Of a stretch of 64,000 nt of DNA, positions 10,783 to 22,378 are shown piece by piece. The notes under the pieces are model-generated. The model had not been told where the DNA came from. It was given only the letters and a program-made list of their open reading frames with translations, and ran no database searches. Numbering within the stretch: position 1 is the first letter of the stretch; every line of letters begins with the position of its first letter. A program made the translations under genes and the position numbers. This DNA comes from Dama dama (taxonomy: Eukaryota; Chordata; Mammalia; Artiodactyla; Cervidae), in assembly GCF_033118175.1 (NCBI RefSeq), contig NC_083711.1:44278001-44342000 (forward strand). The letters run 5' to 3'.

Positions 10783-11895
10783 ATATAAAAATTGGTGCAA
10801 AAGTAATTGTGGTTTCAGACCATGAATTTTAAAATTGTTATAACTAGGCTCCAACACAATTTTATTAATCTAAATAGGAATCATTACAATCAACACATTT
10901 TTTTGTTAATGAGAAATAAAGATGTTTGTTCTTGTAGCATTAAAATCTGTGCTTTGGGATTCAACAAACTAGGAAAGCATTTTCTGCCTCCTGCTGGTTG
11001 GGGAAGCATTTTTCCCTGCAAAACCTTGTCCAGATGCTTCAAGAAGTGGCAGTTGGTTGGAGGTCAGGTGAATACGGCAGATAAGGCAAAGCTTTGTAGC
11101 CCAACTTGTTCAACTTTTGAACCATTGGTGTGCAACATGTGGTCAGGCATTGTCATGGAGAAGAACTGGGCCCTATCTGTTGACCATTCCTGTCTGCAAG
11201 CATTGTAGTTTTCAGTGCATCTCATTGATTTGCTGAGCATATGTCTCTGATATAATGATTTTGCCAGAATTCAGGAAGTTGTAGTGGGCCAGATGGGCAG
11301 CTGACCACCAAACAATGACCATGACCTATATTTTGGTGCAAGTTTGGATTTGGGAAGTGCTTTGGAGCTTCTTCTCGGTCGAACCACTGAACTGGTTGTC
11401 ATCAGTTGTATAAATTTCACTTGTCAAAGCACTTCACAATCTGATCAAGAAATGGTGTTGTTTTGCACAGAATAAGAGAAGATGACACCTCAAAATGATG
11501 ATTTTTTTTTTTTTTTTTTTTTGCGGTCAGCTCATGAGGCACCCACTTATTGAGTCTTTTCACCTTTCCAATTCACTTCAAATGCTGAAAGACCATAAAA
11601 TGGCTGTCTTCGAGTTCTTTGGCAACTACTTGTGTAGTTTTAAAAGGATCAGCTTCAATGACTGCTCTCAGTTTTTCATTGTCACCTTCCGCTGGCCGGC
11701 CACTAGACTCATCTTCAAGGCTCTCGTCTCCTTCGCTAAACTTCTTGAACCATCACTGCACACATACACACATTTATTAGCAGTTCCTCGGCCAAATGTA
11801 TTGTTGATGTTGGGAGTCGTCTTTGCTGCTTTAAGATGCATTTTAAACCTGAATAAGAAAATCACTCGAATTTACTTTTTGTCTAACATTATTTC
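10783..11895 (-). mobile_element. Mariner DNA transposon (BovMar-like), transposase dead
   Basis: The left end carries the mariner terminal repeat ATTGGTGCAAAAGTAATTG. The minus strand encodes a decayed mariner transposase, the enzyme that cuts and pastes the element. Visible remnants are an H-D-N-A box near 11147-11158 and an S-P-D-L box near 11060-11070, the second and third catalytic aspartate regions of the DD34D type. Their spacing is out of frame by a deletion. Stops occur throughout, and a poly-T run at 11503-11522 interrupts it. The right end is degenerate (about 11866-11895, TTTACTTTTTGTCTAAC). The plus-strand frames at 10807-11208 and 11495-11905 are antisense shadows. Confidence 0.85.
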
Positions 11896-12094
11896 CATAG
11901 TCTAAAATACATATAAAACAAATAGAAAGTAATAAAAAGTACAGTGAGAAATATGCATTAAAATGACATACAAAAAAAATGATATACAACATAGCCACAT
12001 TTATAAAGAATATATTGCAATATCAAATGGAAATTTCCACAACACAAGAACAATTCCATTTGCATCAATCTAATAGTTCTGCCAAAAGAGTAAA

Positions 12095-12243
12095 TTTAGG
12101 TGGAGGAGGGCATGGCATCCCACTCCAATATTCTTGCCTGGAGAATCCCATGTAAAGAGGAGCCTGGCAGGCTATAGTCCGTAGGGTCACAAAGTGTTGG
12201 ACATGACTAAAGTGACTTGGCACACACACACACACACATACAC
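12095..12243 (+). mobile_element. Bov-A SINE unit with (CA)n tail
   Basis: One Bov-A body in forward orientation (CCAATATTCTTGCCTGGAG to GGACATGACTAAAGTGAC) ending in a (CA)n tract at 12213-12243. The tRNA head is missing. Confidence 0.9.
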
Positions 12244-12912
12244 AGAGCATTTAAATTCAATTTGATTCTTTGTGATAATGTCTGTCTATAGATTAGTGAA
12301 AATAAATATTTTAAGATTATGCTTAATGTGATTTAAGTAGGATATTAAATATCCATATATATATAATACATTGTTTAAAAACTTGTCATATTGATGTCCA
12401 TCTGCTATGAATGTGCATAAATGATTTGTTATGTAACCATGTTAAAAACTGGCCCAAAGTCACCAAAAATAAAAAAAACCTGTATATTGCATAAACTATA
12501 TGTTATATAGTGCAGGTATATATTACTTATGAATAAACAGGAAACAGTGCAAAATTCCAATTATTATATCCCCATATTTTAAAATTAGAGTAAATTATTA
12601 TTCATAATCAAAAAATGGTTCAATTATTGTAATCTAAGTATGTGCTTATATTTACTTAGATTAAAGATAAAACTATATCTTTAAAGATAAAAACTTGGTC
12701 TAATATTTGCTTTTGCTCTTGTCACAACATGTTAGAAGTTACTTAGCAACTTTAAAGTTGATATTCATATATAAAATAGCAAAATGATATAAAAAATTGC
12801 TTTTGTAAGTCATAAAAGGCAGATTCAAAGGCTATAAAGGAATACTATTTTGAAACGTGTTTTTGCTATTAACCAGTTATTTAAAGTTTAAATTATTCAT
12901 TTTCAGGCTGCA
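12244..12912. other. AT-rich intergenic DNA
   Basis: No gene, RNA or named repeat recognised. Confidence 0.55.
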
Positions 12913-13130
12913 TTATGTGCTAAATTGCTTCAGTCATGTCAGACTTTGTGTGACCCTATGGACAAGCCCACCCCACTCCTCCGTCCATGTGATTCTCCAG
13001 GCAAGAACACTGAAGTGGGTTGCCATGCCCTTCTCCGGGGGATCTTCCCAACCCAGGGATCGAGCACACACCTCTTATGTCTCTTGCATTGGGAGACAGG
13101 CTGTTAACAGGAGCAGCATCTGGGAAGCCC
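12913..13130 (-). mobile_element. Bov-tA SINE
   Basis: A reverse Bov-tA with ATTGCTTCAGTCATGTCAGAC at the left and the tRNA-like head end CATCTGGGAAGCCC at the right. Confidence 0.9.
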
Positions 13131-13248
13131 AAACATCTAGTCAGTCTCCCTGTCGGGGAATCAGACCCATTGATTATTTAAGTTATCTCATTTTTTTCAA
13201 CCCTTTTGTATCCTTTAGCATATTGCTTCTCCTGGATATTATAAGCTA

Positions 13249-13481
13249 TTACTTGTGTGTGCACATGCTAAGTTGCTTTAGCTGTGTCCAACTCTTTGCG
13301 ACCCCATGTACCACAGCCTGCCGGGCTCCTTGGCCCATGGGGATTTGCCGGGCAAGAATATTGGTGTGGGTGGCCATGCCCTCCCCTAAGAGATCTTCCC
13401 AACCCAGGGATTGAACCCGCATCTCTTATATCTTCTGCATTGACAGGTAGGTTCTTTATGACTAGTGCCACCTGGAAAACA
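13249..13481 (-). mobile_element. Bov-tA SINE
   Basis: A reverse Bov-tA (AAGTTGCTTTAGCTGTGTCC to GTGCCACCTGG). TATAAGCTA at 13240-13248 and 13482-13490 is its target-site duplication. Confidence 0.9.
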
Positions 13482-13511
13482 TATAAGCTACTATGTTTTA
13501 TTTTATATTTG

Positions 13512-13668
13512 TTGTTAAGTCACTAAGTCATGTCCAACTCTTTGTGACCCCACAGACTGAGGCCTGCCAAGCCTTTCTGTTCTTAACTATCTCCCAGAGT
13601 TAGCTCAAGCTCATGTCCATTCTGCTGATGATGCCATCCAACCATCTTATCCTCTGTTACCTTCATCT
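13512..13668 (-). mobile_element. BovB LINE 3' end fragment
   Basis: About 155 bp of the terminal part of BovB in reverse orientation (GTTGTTAAGTCACTAAGTC, then GATGCCATCCAACCATCTTA). Confidence 0.85.
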
Positions 13669-14857
13669 ATACTTCAAATAATCTATTGATACTTAATACT
13701 TATGCTATGGTGGTGGCGGTTTAGATTCACATTTTTACAACTTTATTTTGCCTTTGTTTCAGAAAGTTTTTCATGTGGGTTTCATTTCTTTACATGTTTT
13801 TATTGTATATTATTTTAGCTATTTTTAAATTTTTTCCAACAGTTGGATCCTAGAAAGGTGCTCATTCTATTTTTATTTTGTTGTGGTTTTGCTTTTGTCT
13901 TTCCTTTGCTTGTTCATTGAGTTCACGTTCATGTCTGTAGTGGCCATTCATTAAATGTTAAGAAATGCACAGAACCATTTGGTAAGTGTCCAGGCCTTAC
14001 TTCAGAGCACTGGAAAGAATTTTTTTTTTTTTTTTTTTTTTTGCTCACCAGTTTCCCACTAGCATTCACAATCTTAGGAGCAGAAAGGACTAATCACATA
14101 TTTTAGATTCACTTAGTTTGGGATACCACTCTGTTCTAGCTTCCTCTGTCTGTACCCTGACTAGAACCTGAGGCCTTTTGAGTCTAATATGGTTGGATGC
14201 TACTTGACTTTTGGCCTTACCAGAAATTCTGCTCAGGAGATACAGCTTATGGTTAGATGGGAGTTGAGAATGTAGAGACATACAGATGGATACTGTCCAC
14301 CATCTGCTACAATAGTTTAATATTAAATATCACTTACTGTTTATACTGGTTTTTATGGTATATACAGAGTAAATTATATTCTTCACATTTGATAGAATAC
14401 ATATTAACAAAATTTTCTTAAAAATAGGAGAAGTAGAATATGAAAATGAATTGAAAGCATGTAACCTTATCCTCAAAATCCTAAATCCCAATGGGGCAGA
14501 TATAAGGGAAAATAACTATACACGATAAATATGCCAAACATGAGATGAAATGAATTTTTGTAAGAGACACAAACTGAAGACAGGAGTCGTATTCAGTGGA
14601 AAGAAGGTCTTCATTCTGAGGCTGCATATAAGGATGAGAAGAACATCAATGTGTGTAGAGCATGGACCAGGTGGAATGAAAGGCACATTCACTCCAAGGA
14701 AGCACCTGTTCAATAGTACAGAAAGTCACGGGGGGAAACACATGATAAATGTGAGCAATAAACAGTTCCATGAGGATGAATTTTAGAATATCTACAGAGG
14801 AATGTCAGTTGACATGATTTTAAATGTCTGAGAGTGAAATCTGAAAAAGAATGAGCA
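13669..14857. other. Intergenic DNA with a poly-T tract
   Basis: A 23-nt T run lies at 14020-14042. The overlapping frames at 14550-14786 (plus) and 14516-14713 (minus) resemble no protein I recognise. Confidence 0.5.
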
Positions 14858-15025
14858 TTTATTGGGTATCACATGTCAAACAGAGTACTAGAATATTTAC
14901 ATGCACAAACTCAATTTATTCCTCACTCCAGCTGAAGGAGATTGCTGGTATTATTTCCTTTATGTTAAAGAGGAAACTAAGGTGTAAAGGACCTAATTAA
15001 CTTAGCCAAGATCAAATTCTTGGTA
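14858..15025 (+). mobile_element. MIR SINE, ancient
   Basis: The order of motifs fits the mammalian-wide MIR core: ATTTATTGGGTATCACATGTC, then TTACATGCACAAACTCAATTTATTCCTCAC, then AGAGGAAACTAAGG and a CTTAGCCAAGATCA end. Divergence is high, as expected of this age. The second motif is read as two adjoining parts and was matched from memory. Confidence 0.8.
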
Positions 15026-15878
15026 TAACTTCAAGTAACTACAAAACCTGCCAGGTAATTTTAAGGAGTTAAGTATGTAAAAAATCAATTAATTTTACTT
15101 CAGAATGTATGTTAAGATACCATGATCTAATTAAAAATTGGATCACTCTTTAAGGTACTAGGGACTTCCTTGAAGCTATGGGCTAAATCATTAAATTCAC
15201 ATCAAATGCCTTAAACTGTCATTTTGCAATTCAGTATATAAATCACAAACATTAAATTTCCCCAGGACAGTGTATATAATAATATCATTTAATATGCATA
15301 AAGTATTTTGCTAGTGAACAAAATGGAATAACATAGAACTGTAAACATCTACTAATTAATTAATTATACCCCTTATTTATGTAGCACTAAAGTGCATGAA
15401 TGGCCCAGAGAATTACAAGTATTCTACTTCATAAGTTTCTTTTAAGGAGCTTATTATATACAGAAAGTTCAAATAATGAAAACCACCAGTACTGTAGACT
15501 TGTTGAAACAACTTAATATTACACTATATGAATAATCTGTTTACATCATCCTGATTTATAATAAAAGTCTCAAGATAGCAGCATTTATAGCTGTATGGAA
15601 AATTACAGTATTTTTCTGGCATGCTGTGTAGTGTTATACTAATTAAAAATTTATTTTAATTTTATTCCAGTGAGATCAGTGCATTTTAATATGAGATGTC
15701 ACACTATAATCAAAGATATTTTTAGCCAATTTCAAGCTTTTATATTTGTACCTTAAAAGACATGGTAGTTTTACAAAGGAATCTCAGAGGAGTAAGAGGA
15801 AACATACTTTCACAGGTTGTCAGGATTTTCTCCAAACTTTTATGGTTTTAAAATATATAATTTTAAAACTAAGAAGAT
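15026..15878. other. AT-rich intergenic DNA
   Basis: No feature recognised. Confidence 0.55.
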
Positions 15879-17690
15879 CAGTTCAGTTCAGTTCAATTGC
15901 TCAGTCATGTCCGACTTTTTGTGAGCCCATGGACTGCAGCATGCCAGATTTCCCTGTCCATCAGCAACTCAAAGACCTTGCTCAAACTCATGTCCAATGA
16001 GTCAGAGATGCCATCGAATCATCTCATCCTCTACTGCCCCCTTCTCCCCCTGACTTCATTCCTTCCCAGCATCAGAGTCTTTTCTAATGAGTTAGTTCTT
16101 CACATCAAGTGGCCAAAGATTAAAGTTTCAGCTTCAGCGTCATTTCTTGCAATGAATATTCAGGACTAATTTCCTTTAGGATGGACTGGTTGGATCTCTT
16201 TGCAGTACAAGGGACTCTCAGGAGTCTTCTCCAACACCACAGTTTAAAAGCATCAATACTTTGGGGCTCAGCTTTCTTTATAGTCCAACTCTCCCATCCA
16301 TACATGACTACTGGACAAACCATAGCTTTGACTAGACAGACCTTTGTTGGCAAAGAAATGTCTCTGTTTTTTAATATGCTGTCTAGGTTGGTCATAGCTT
16401 TTTTCCAAGGATCAAGTGTCTTTTAATTTCATGGTTGCAGTCACAATCTGCAGTGATTTTGAAGCCCCGCAAAGTAAAGTCAGTCACTCTTTCCACTGTT
16501 TTGCCACCTACTTGCCAGGCAGTGATGGGACCAGATGCCATGATCATAGTTTTCTGAATGTTGAGTTTTAAGCCAATATTCTTTGCTTTCTGCCATAAGG
16601 GTGGTGTCATCTGCATATCTGAGGTTATTGATATTTCTCCTGGCAATCTTGCTTCCAGTTTGTGCTTCATCCAGCCCGGCGTCCCGCATGATATACTCTG
16701 CATATAAGTTAAATAAGCAGGGTGACAAGATACAGCCTTGATATACTCCTTGCCCAATTTGGAACCAGTCTGTTGTTCCATGTCCAGTTCTAACTGTTGC
16801 TTCCTGACCTGCATTCAGATTTCTTAGGAAGCAGGTCAAGTAGTCTGGTATTCCCATGTCTTTAAGAATTTTTCACAGTTAGTTGTCATCCACACAGTCA
16901 AAGGCTTTGGCATAGTCAATAAAGCAGAAGTAGATTTTTCTCTGGAACTCTCTTGCTTTTTCTATGATCCAGCGGATGTTGGCATTTTGATCTCTGGCTC
17001 CTCTGGCTTTTCTAAATCCAGCTTGAACATCTGGAAGGTCATGGTTCATATACTGTTGAAACCTGGCTTGGAGAATTTTGAGCATTACTTGGCTAGTGTG
17101 TGAGATGAGTGCAATTATGTGGCAGTTTGAATATTCTTTGGCATTGCCTTTGTTTGGGATGCGTGAAAATTGACCTTTTCAGTCCTGTGGCCACTGCTGA
17201 GTTTTCCAAGTTTGCTGACCTATTGAGTGCAGCACTTTCACAGCATCATCTTTTAGGGTTTGAAATAACTCAACTGGAATTCCATCACCTCCTCTAGCTT
17301 TGTTCATAGTGGTGTTTCCTAAGGCCCACTTGACTTTGCATTCCAGGATGTCTGACTCTAGGTGAATGATCACACCACTGTGATTATCTGGGTCGCGAAG
17401 ATCTTTTTTGTACAGTTCTTTTGTGTATTCTTGCCACCTCTTCTTAATATCTTCTGCTTCTGCTAAGTCCATACCATTTCTGCTCTTTATTGTGCCAATC
17501 TTTGCATGCAATATTCCCTTGGTATTTCTGATTTTCTTGAAGAGATCTCTAGTCTTTCCTATTGTATTGTTTTCTTTGCCTTGATCACTAAGGAAGGCTT
17601 TCTTATCTCTCCTTGCTGTTTTTTGGAACTCTGCCTTTTAATGGGTATATCTTTCTTTTTCTCCTTTGCCTTTAGCTTCATTTGACTTTG
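15879..17690 (-). mobile_element. BovB LINE, RT region to 3' end
   Basis: Reverse orientation: the 3' terminus with its CAGTTCAGTTCAGTTCA tail lies at 15879, and the copy extends up to the region before the RT near 17690. The RT box is intact in one open piece (16480-16857 on the minus strand, Y-A-D-D), but frames are broken (16120-16395, 16392-16814, 16879-17085, 17179-17511). Frameshifts and stops make it non-functional. It is joined at 17690 to an oppositely oriented piece of the BovB 5' region. Confidence 0.92.
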
Positions 17691-18370
17691 GAGGCAATTG
17701 GGACTTGATTACAAAACTCACACAGGACTGGGGAAACAGATTATTGGAGGGCACATACAAAACCTTGTGCACACCAGGACCCAGGAGAAAGGAAGAGTGA
17801 TCCCACAAGCGACTGACCTAGCTAGACTTGCCTGTGAGTGTCCAGGAGTCTCTGGCAGAGGCCTGGGTGAGTGGTGGCCTGCTGCAGGGTTGGGGGCGCT
17901 GAGTATGGCAGTGGGTGTATGAGATCTTTTGAAGGAGGTTGCCGTTATCTTTATTAACTCCACCATAGTCTGGTCTCAGGCTGACAACTGGGAGGGAACA
18001 CAGCCCTACCTATCAATGGAAAATTGGATTAAGTTTTACTTAGCAAGGCCCCACTCATCAGAACAAAAGCCAGTCTCCCCCACAGTCAGTCTCTCCCATC
18101 AGGAAGCATCTATAAGCCTCTATCCTTATCCACCAGAGGGCAGGCAGAATGAAAACCACATTACCAGAAAAGTAATCAGACTTGTCACATGGACCACAGC
18201 CTTGTCTAACTCAGTGAAACTATGAGCCATGCCATTAAGGGCCACCCAAGATGGATGGGTCATGGTGGAAAGTTCCAACAAAACGTGGTCCACTGGAGAA
18301 GGGAATGGCAAACCACTTCAGTATTCTTGCCTTGAGGACCCCATGAACAGTATGAAAAGTCAGAAGACAG
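17691..18370 (+). mobile_element. BovB LINE 5' region, inverted relative to its 3' part
   Basis: The segment begins GGAGGCAATTGGGACTTG and ends near ACCCCATGAACAGTATGAAA. Both match the 5' portion of BovB. It is oriented opposite to the 15879-17690 copy, with its original 5' side at the junction. Short frames at 17698-17922 and 17929-18225 are not intact ORF1 products. Confidence 0.8.
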
Positions 18371-18506
18371 TATTCAATGTTAATTTCATCTATATTACCC
18401 ATTGTGGTATAATGCAGGCAGCAGAATGAAGTCTTTAAACATGTGTTTAAAGGTATTTGCTAAAATAAAATTGCTCGTTCTTTATCCAGATTATTAACTT
18501 TTGTAT

Positions 18507-18722
18507 TGGGCTTCCCTCATAGCTCAGTCGGTAAAGAATTTGCTAGCAGTGCAGGAAACCCAGGTTCAATTCCTGGGTCGGGGAGATCCCTTGGAGAAGA
18601 AACGGCAACCCACACCAGTGTTCTTGCCTGGAGAATCCCATGGACAGAGGAGCCTGGCAGGCTACAGTCCATGGGGTCACAAGAGTCGGATACAACTTAG
18701 CAACTAAACCACCACCACCACC
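18507..18722 (+). mobile_element. Bov-tA SINE with (CCA)n tail
   Basis: A complete forward Bov-tA: head GGGCTTCCCTCATAGCTCAG, A/B-box-like GGTTCAATTCC, Bov-A body, then a (CCA)n tail at 18706-18722. No clear target duplication was seen. Confidence 0.93.
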
Positions 18723-19683
18723 AGCATTTATATTATTAGTGAAATGGTACCTATATTGATGAGTATTATTTACATTATCACATTATTATGCTATTATTAT
18801 AAATACGAGATATTTGAATTTCTTTTACTCTTCTTATCATCAGAGTCTTTTATAATTATTATACCATAACAAGTACTTTCATTTCCATTTTGAATATTAT
18901 GTAACTGATAAGAGTTTGCATCTCTCAGAGTCACTCAGTGTTGGTTCCAATTACCTTTGATTTTGCTTTTGTTTTAGTGATGGTGTTTTTAAACATTTTG
19001 TAGCCTCAACATCATATAGTCTATCACAATAAATAAAGCTGTTCTAAATATTGTCTGGATCTCTCTACATTTGTATTTTTTCAGATTTATATTACAGTCT
19101 CATTTCTTCATTAGAAGTTTAATTTTCCAGTACTATGTTACAATTTTTTTAATTTTTGAGTGCCATGTTAAGAAATGGAAAGAGTTTGTTTTTTTTTTTT
19201 TAATTATTTGAGCATTCATTTTCTGAGAAAGTCACCCTCTGATGATTCGCCTGTACATTGGATTTGAGAATCTCAGTGGTTACTGGAGTTCATGTGAGAG
19301 GGTCTTTAACCATCACTTAATGAAAGACATTTACTCATTCACTGTGACCAAATAATTAACTGCATTTTTACCTTATAACCAATTATTATTACAAAAATTC
19401 CATAAATGTGAAGTCTAATATAATAGACTGACAACATAGAAAAAGATGAGTGATAGCCTTATTTACAAAAATGTGTATTTTTTAAACTACAACTCAGAAG
19501 ATGAGTCTGAGGCTTCTCATTATAAAGAAAAGAATACTACTAATTTGAGTTCAGTGGGGTTTGTAATGGTCAGTGAGGTAAACAAAACTAAAGTCCTGGA
19601 GAATGGGATAAGCATGTTTTCTATATACTTTCCTCAAGGAAGAAGAATTGAGGAGATTACTTAGGAAGGAGCAGAAGAGTGTC
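18723..19683. other. AT-rich intergenic DNA
   Basis: No gene or named repeat recognised. The frame at 19446-19664 (72 codons) has no recognisable similarity. Confidence 0.55.
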
Positions 19684-20350
19684 GCAGTTCAGTTCAGTTC
19701 AGTCCCTCAGTCATGTCTGAGTCTTTGCCACCCCATGGACTACAGCATGCCAGGCCCACTGTCCATCACCAACTCCCAGAGTTTACTCAAACCCATGTCC
19801 ATTGAGTCAGTGATGCCATCCAACCGTCTCATCCTCTGTTGTCCCCTTCTCCTCCTGCCTTCAATATTTCCCACCATCAGGGTCTTTTCAAATGAGTCAG
19901 TTCTTTGCATCAGGTGGCCAAAGTATTGGAGCTTCAGCTTCAGCATCAGTCCTTCCAATGAACACTCAGGACTGATTTGCTTGAGAATGGACTGGTTGGA
20001 TCTCCTTGCTGTCCAAGGGTCTCTCAAGAGTCTTTTCCAACACCACAGTTGAAAAGCATCAATTCTTCGGCACTCAACTTTCTTTATAGTCCAACTCCCA
20101 CATCCATACATGACTCCTGGAAAAACCATAGCCTTGATGAGACAGATCTTTGTTGGCAAAATAATGTCTCTGCTTTTTAATATGCTGTCTAGGTTGGTCA
20201 TAACTTTTCTTCCAAGGAGTAAGCATCTTTTAATTTCACAGCTGCAGTCACCACATGCAGTGATTTTGGAGCCCCCAAAAATAAAGTCTGCCGCTGTTTC
20301 CACTGTTTTCCCATCTATTTGCCATGAAGTGATGGGACTGGATGCCAGAA
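19684..20350 (-). mobile_element. BovB LINE 3' end
   Basis: A 5'-truncated BovB of about 665 bp. It starts with the tail CAGTTCAGTTCAGTTCAGTC at 19685 and reaches GAAGTGATGGGACTGGATGCC at 20350. The minus-strand open piece at 19740-20303 is the C-terminal part of the BovB protein, downstream of the RT. The copy is fairly young, since 187 codons remain open. Confidence 0.92.
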
Positions 20351-20921
20351 AGAGAGTCTAGACAAACATAAATTGAAAAAGAAATACATACATGAAATGC
20401 AGTTTTTAAATTATGAGAGCTCAACATGTACACTTATTTTTTATCTGGATTTTCAGAGGCCAATTGAGATAAAAAGGCCAAATAGTGTGGGCTTTTGTGT
20501 GGTAAGGAAAAGTGAGAATATTCTGACTGCTGGCTGGAGATTTGATTTCCAAGATGGGAAGAGAGGGGTGGAAGACTTTGTGAGAAAGAAAAATCCAGGT
20601 GTACATACTCTCATGTAGCACCTAGAGCTGCAGCGACTGTGTAGCTTTCTGATAACTGAATATTAAACACTAATTTGAAAGATGCAATGAAGGTCCAGGT
20701 GACCAAGCACGGTGTGTAGGAGTTGGATTCTAAAAGAAGAGTATTGCCCTTCTTACAGAACCAGTCAAGCTAATATAGCGGAAATTATAAATATACCACA
20801 GTCCTGTCTTCAATAAGTTTCTTCTGAAATCCCTGGGGTGAGTGCCCACATAAAATGACTGATATTGGAATACCAAAATCAAGACTGTCTGTATCAGAAT
20901 AAATTTCATTTATAAATATCA

Positions 20922-20931
20922 AAAGTGTGAT
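20922..20931. repeat. Target-site duplication, PLEKHO1 retrocopy (3' side)
   Basis: AAAGTGTGAT here matches 22369-22378 exactly. The two copies bracket the processed pseudogene. Confidence 0.9.
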
Positions 20932-22368
20932 TTTTTTTTTATTGTATTTTTGTTTTCTTTTTTGACTGAGGTAAATAAAAATGCTTTTATCCTGCAATAC
21001 TTGGAGATCAGAATCTGTCCACCCCCACCAGTTCCAGACTCTGGCACTGGCCTTCACATCAGGCTCTTCCGGTAGTGACTGTGCTGGGTGGTCTGTCTGA
21101 GGTGGGAGTCGGGGGTCTGCAGGCCCATCTGTACAGGTCCCTCAGCTCCCTGACCCCCTGCAGCGCCCTCTTCGCCTGGCTCCAACTCGATGATGCCTCT
21201 CCCAGCAGCCGTTCCGTCTCCAGCAGCAGCTGTTCTGACAGAATCGGGAGGAGACCGAGGGGGGTTCCTTGGCCTTTCGCTTCCCGTCTCCCAGTCCCTG
21301 AACCTCTGCCAGCAGCTCCTGAGTCTTCTCCAGTTTCCTGGCTACCAGCTGCCCCGGTGGGGGTGGAGGATGAGGGTTGGGGGGGTCCTCGGCCCGTCGT
21401 TGGAGGGTGTAGGCTGGCGCAGCGTCCCGCTGAGACAAGATCTCCTCCAGGGAGGCACAACGGCTTTTTTCTGTGGCGGTCAACTTCTTGGGAGCCTGTG
21501 GGGTGTAGGTGGCCCCTTTGTCTGGCTTTTCCCAGAGTCGGGGAAGGCCGCTTGCCCGGCCCGAGGAGGGCTGGACACGATCTGAGTCTGCTCTCCGCCG
21601 GCTGCCTGCGAGCTGGGCCACAGACTTATCCAGGTCGACCCGGAAGCTCTCAGCACACGACCTTGGCTCCTCAGGGGAAGGGTCTTCCTCCTGGATCAGG
21701 TCCAAGGTCAGCATCCCATCCGCGGTAGAGGCTGAAGCCACAGCCATTAGGTGTCCCCGAGTTGGAGGGCGGTGGGAGTGCTGGATTTTTGCCCTGTCTC
21801 TAGTAGGGTGAGCGAGATAGCTGTCCTCCTCAACGGTGACCTCAGCCAAGACACGGTTCTTGGCTCGGGTGATGGTGGAGTTGAGGGCATTGATCCATGA
21901 TTCCTTCTCTTCCGGACTCACTGCCAGGAAGATCAGGTTAGGTGCCGTGTTCCCGGGCTGTTTGGAGTGGGCAAGAGTGAACTTGCTATGATTCTGCTTG
22001 CTCCTGCTCTTGGATTTCCAGAGCTCTTCACACTCCTCATAGTCACTCAGGTCAGACACCTCTTGAATGTTTTTCTCATCTTTTACCTCCTTTTCGGAGA
22101 CGTAGAGCGGGTCCCCTTTCAGCACCACGTAGCGGTTTTTCCAAATCTCCCTGAAAATCCCTTTCCCACAGAATTTCTGGACCCAGCCGACCTTCTGTGG
22201 TTTCCATTCTGAGGCCCCCTGTTGGTGGAATTCTTCTTCATCATTCCGGGCTGCCGGGCGGGCGCCGAGGGGCGGCCCCATGTCGGGGGCCGAGGTCGCT
22301 TCGAGGGGGCTCCTGCCCAATGGGAGGGTGCGCAGAGGCCCCCGGTACTGCGGCCGCTCCACCCTCCG
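20932..22368 (-). pseudogene. PLEKHO1: PLEKHO1 (CKIP-1) processed pseudogene
   Basis: An intronless minus-strand copy of the PLEKHO1 mRNA. The parent is a PH-domain adaptor that binds casein kinase 2 and acts at the membrane and in the nucleus. The equivalent coding span is 22244 (ATG) to 21054 (TGA after the original C-terminal L-M). The PH-domain core is easily read (W-V-Q-K-F-C-G-K-G-I-F, then W-K-N-R-Y-V-V-L-K-G-D) and is followed by the Ser/Pro-rich and C-terminal leucine-rich parts. Breaks: a frameshift near 22195-22203, an internal deletion in the proline-rich part near 21350, a frameshift near 21240-21265, and a 4-nt deletion near 21130. Remnants of 5' UTR (22245-22368) and a 3' UTR ending in a poly-A (20932-20940 on this strand) remain, with 10-bp target duplications outside. 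This is L1-type retrotransposition of a spliced mRNA. The plus-strand frames here are shadows of its GC-rich sequence. Confidence 0.95.
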
Positions 22369-22378
22369 AAAGTGTGAT
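22369..22378. repeat. Target-site duplication, PLEKHO1 retrocopy (5' side)
   Basis: AAAGTGTGAT, identical to 20922-20931. Confidence 0.9.

Noticed and set aside
11495..11905. A 136-codon plus-strand frame starting with a Phe run
   Set aside because: It is antisense to the mariner transposase and starts in a poly-T tract.
12857..13414. A 185-codon plus-strand frame
   Set aside because: It runs antisense through two Bov-tA SINEs and the spacer between them, a common source of false frames in ruminants.
14550..14786. Overlapping frames on both strands as a small gene or processed pseudogene
   Set aside because: No recognisable protein family, no poly-A or duplication, and length within chance expectation.
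21075..21811. Plus-strand frames of 217, 131 and 100 codons
   Set aside because: They are antisense shadows of the GC-rich PLEKHO1 retrocopy on the other strand.
21142..22362. A 406-codon minus-strand frame as an intact gene
   Set aside because: Its first 50 or so codons are 5' UTR and out-of-frame start, and its last part is out of frame with the parent protein. It is one leg of a frameshifted pseudogene.
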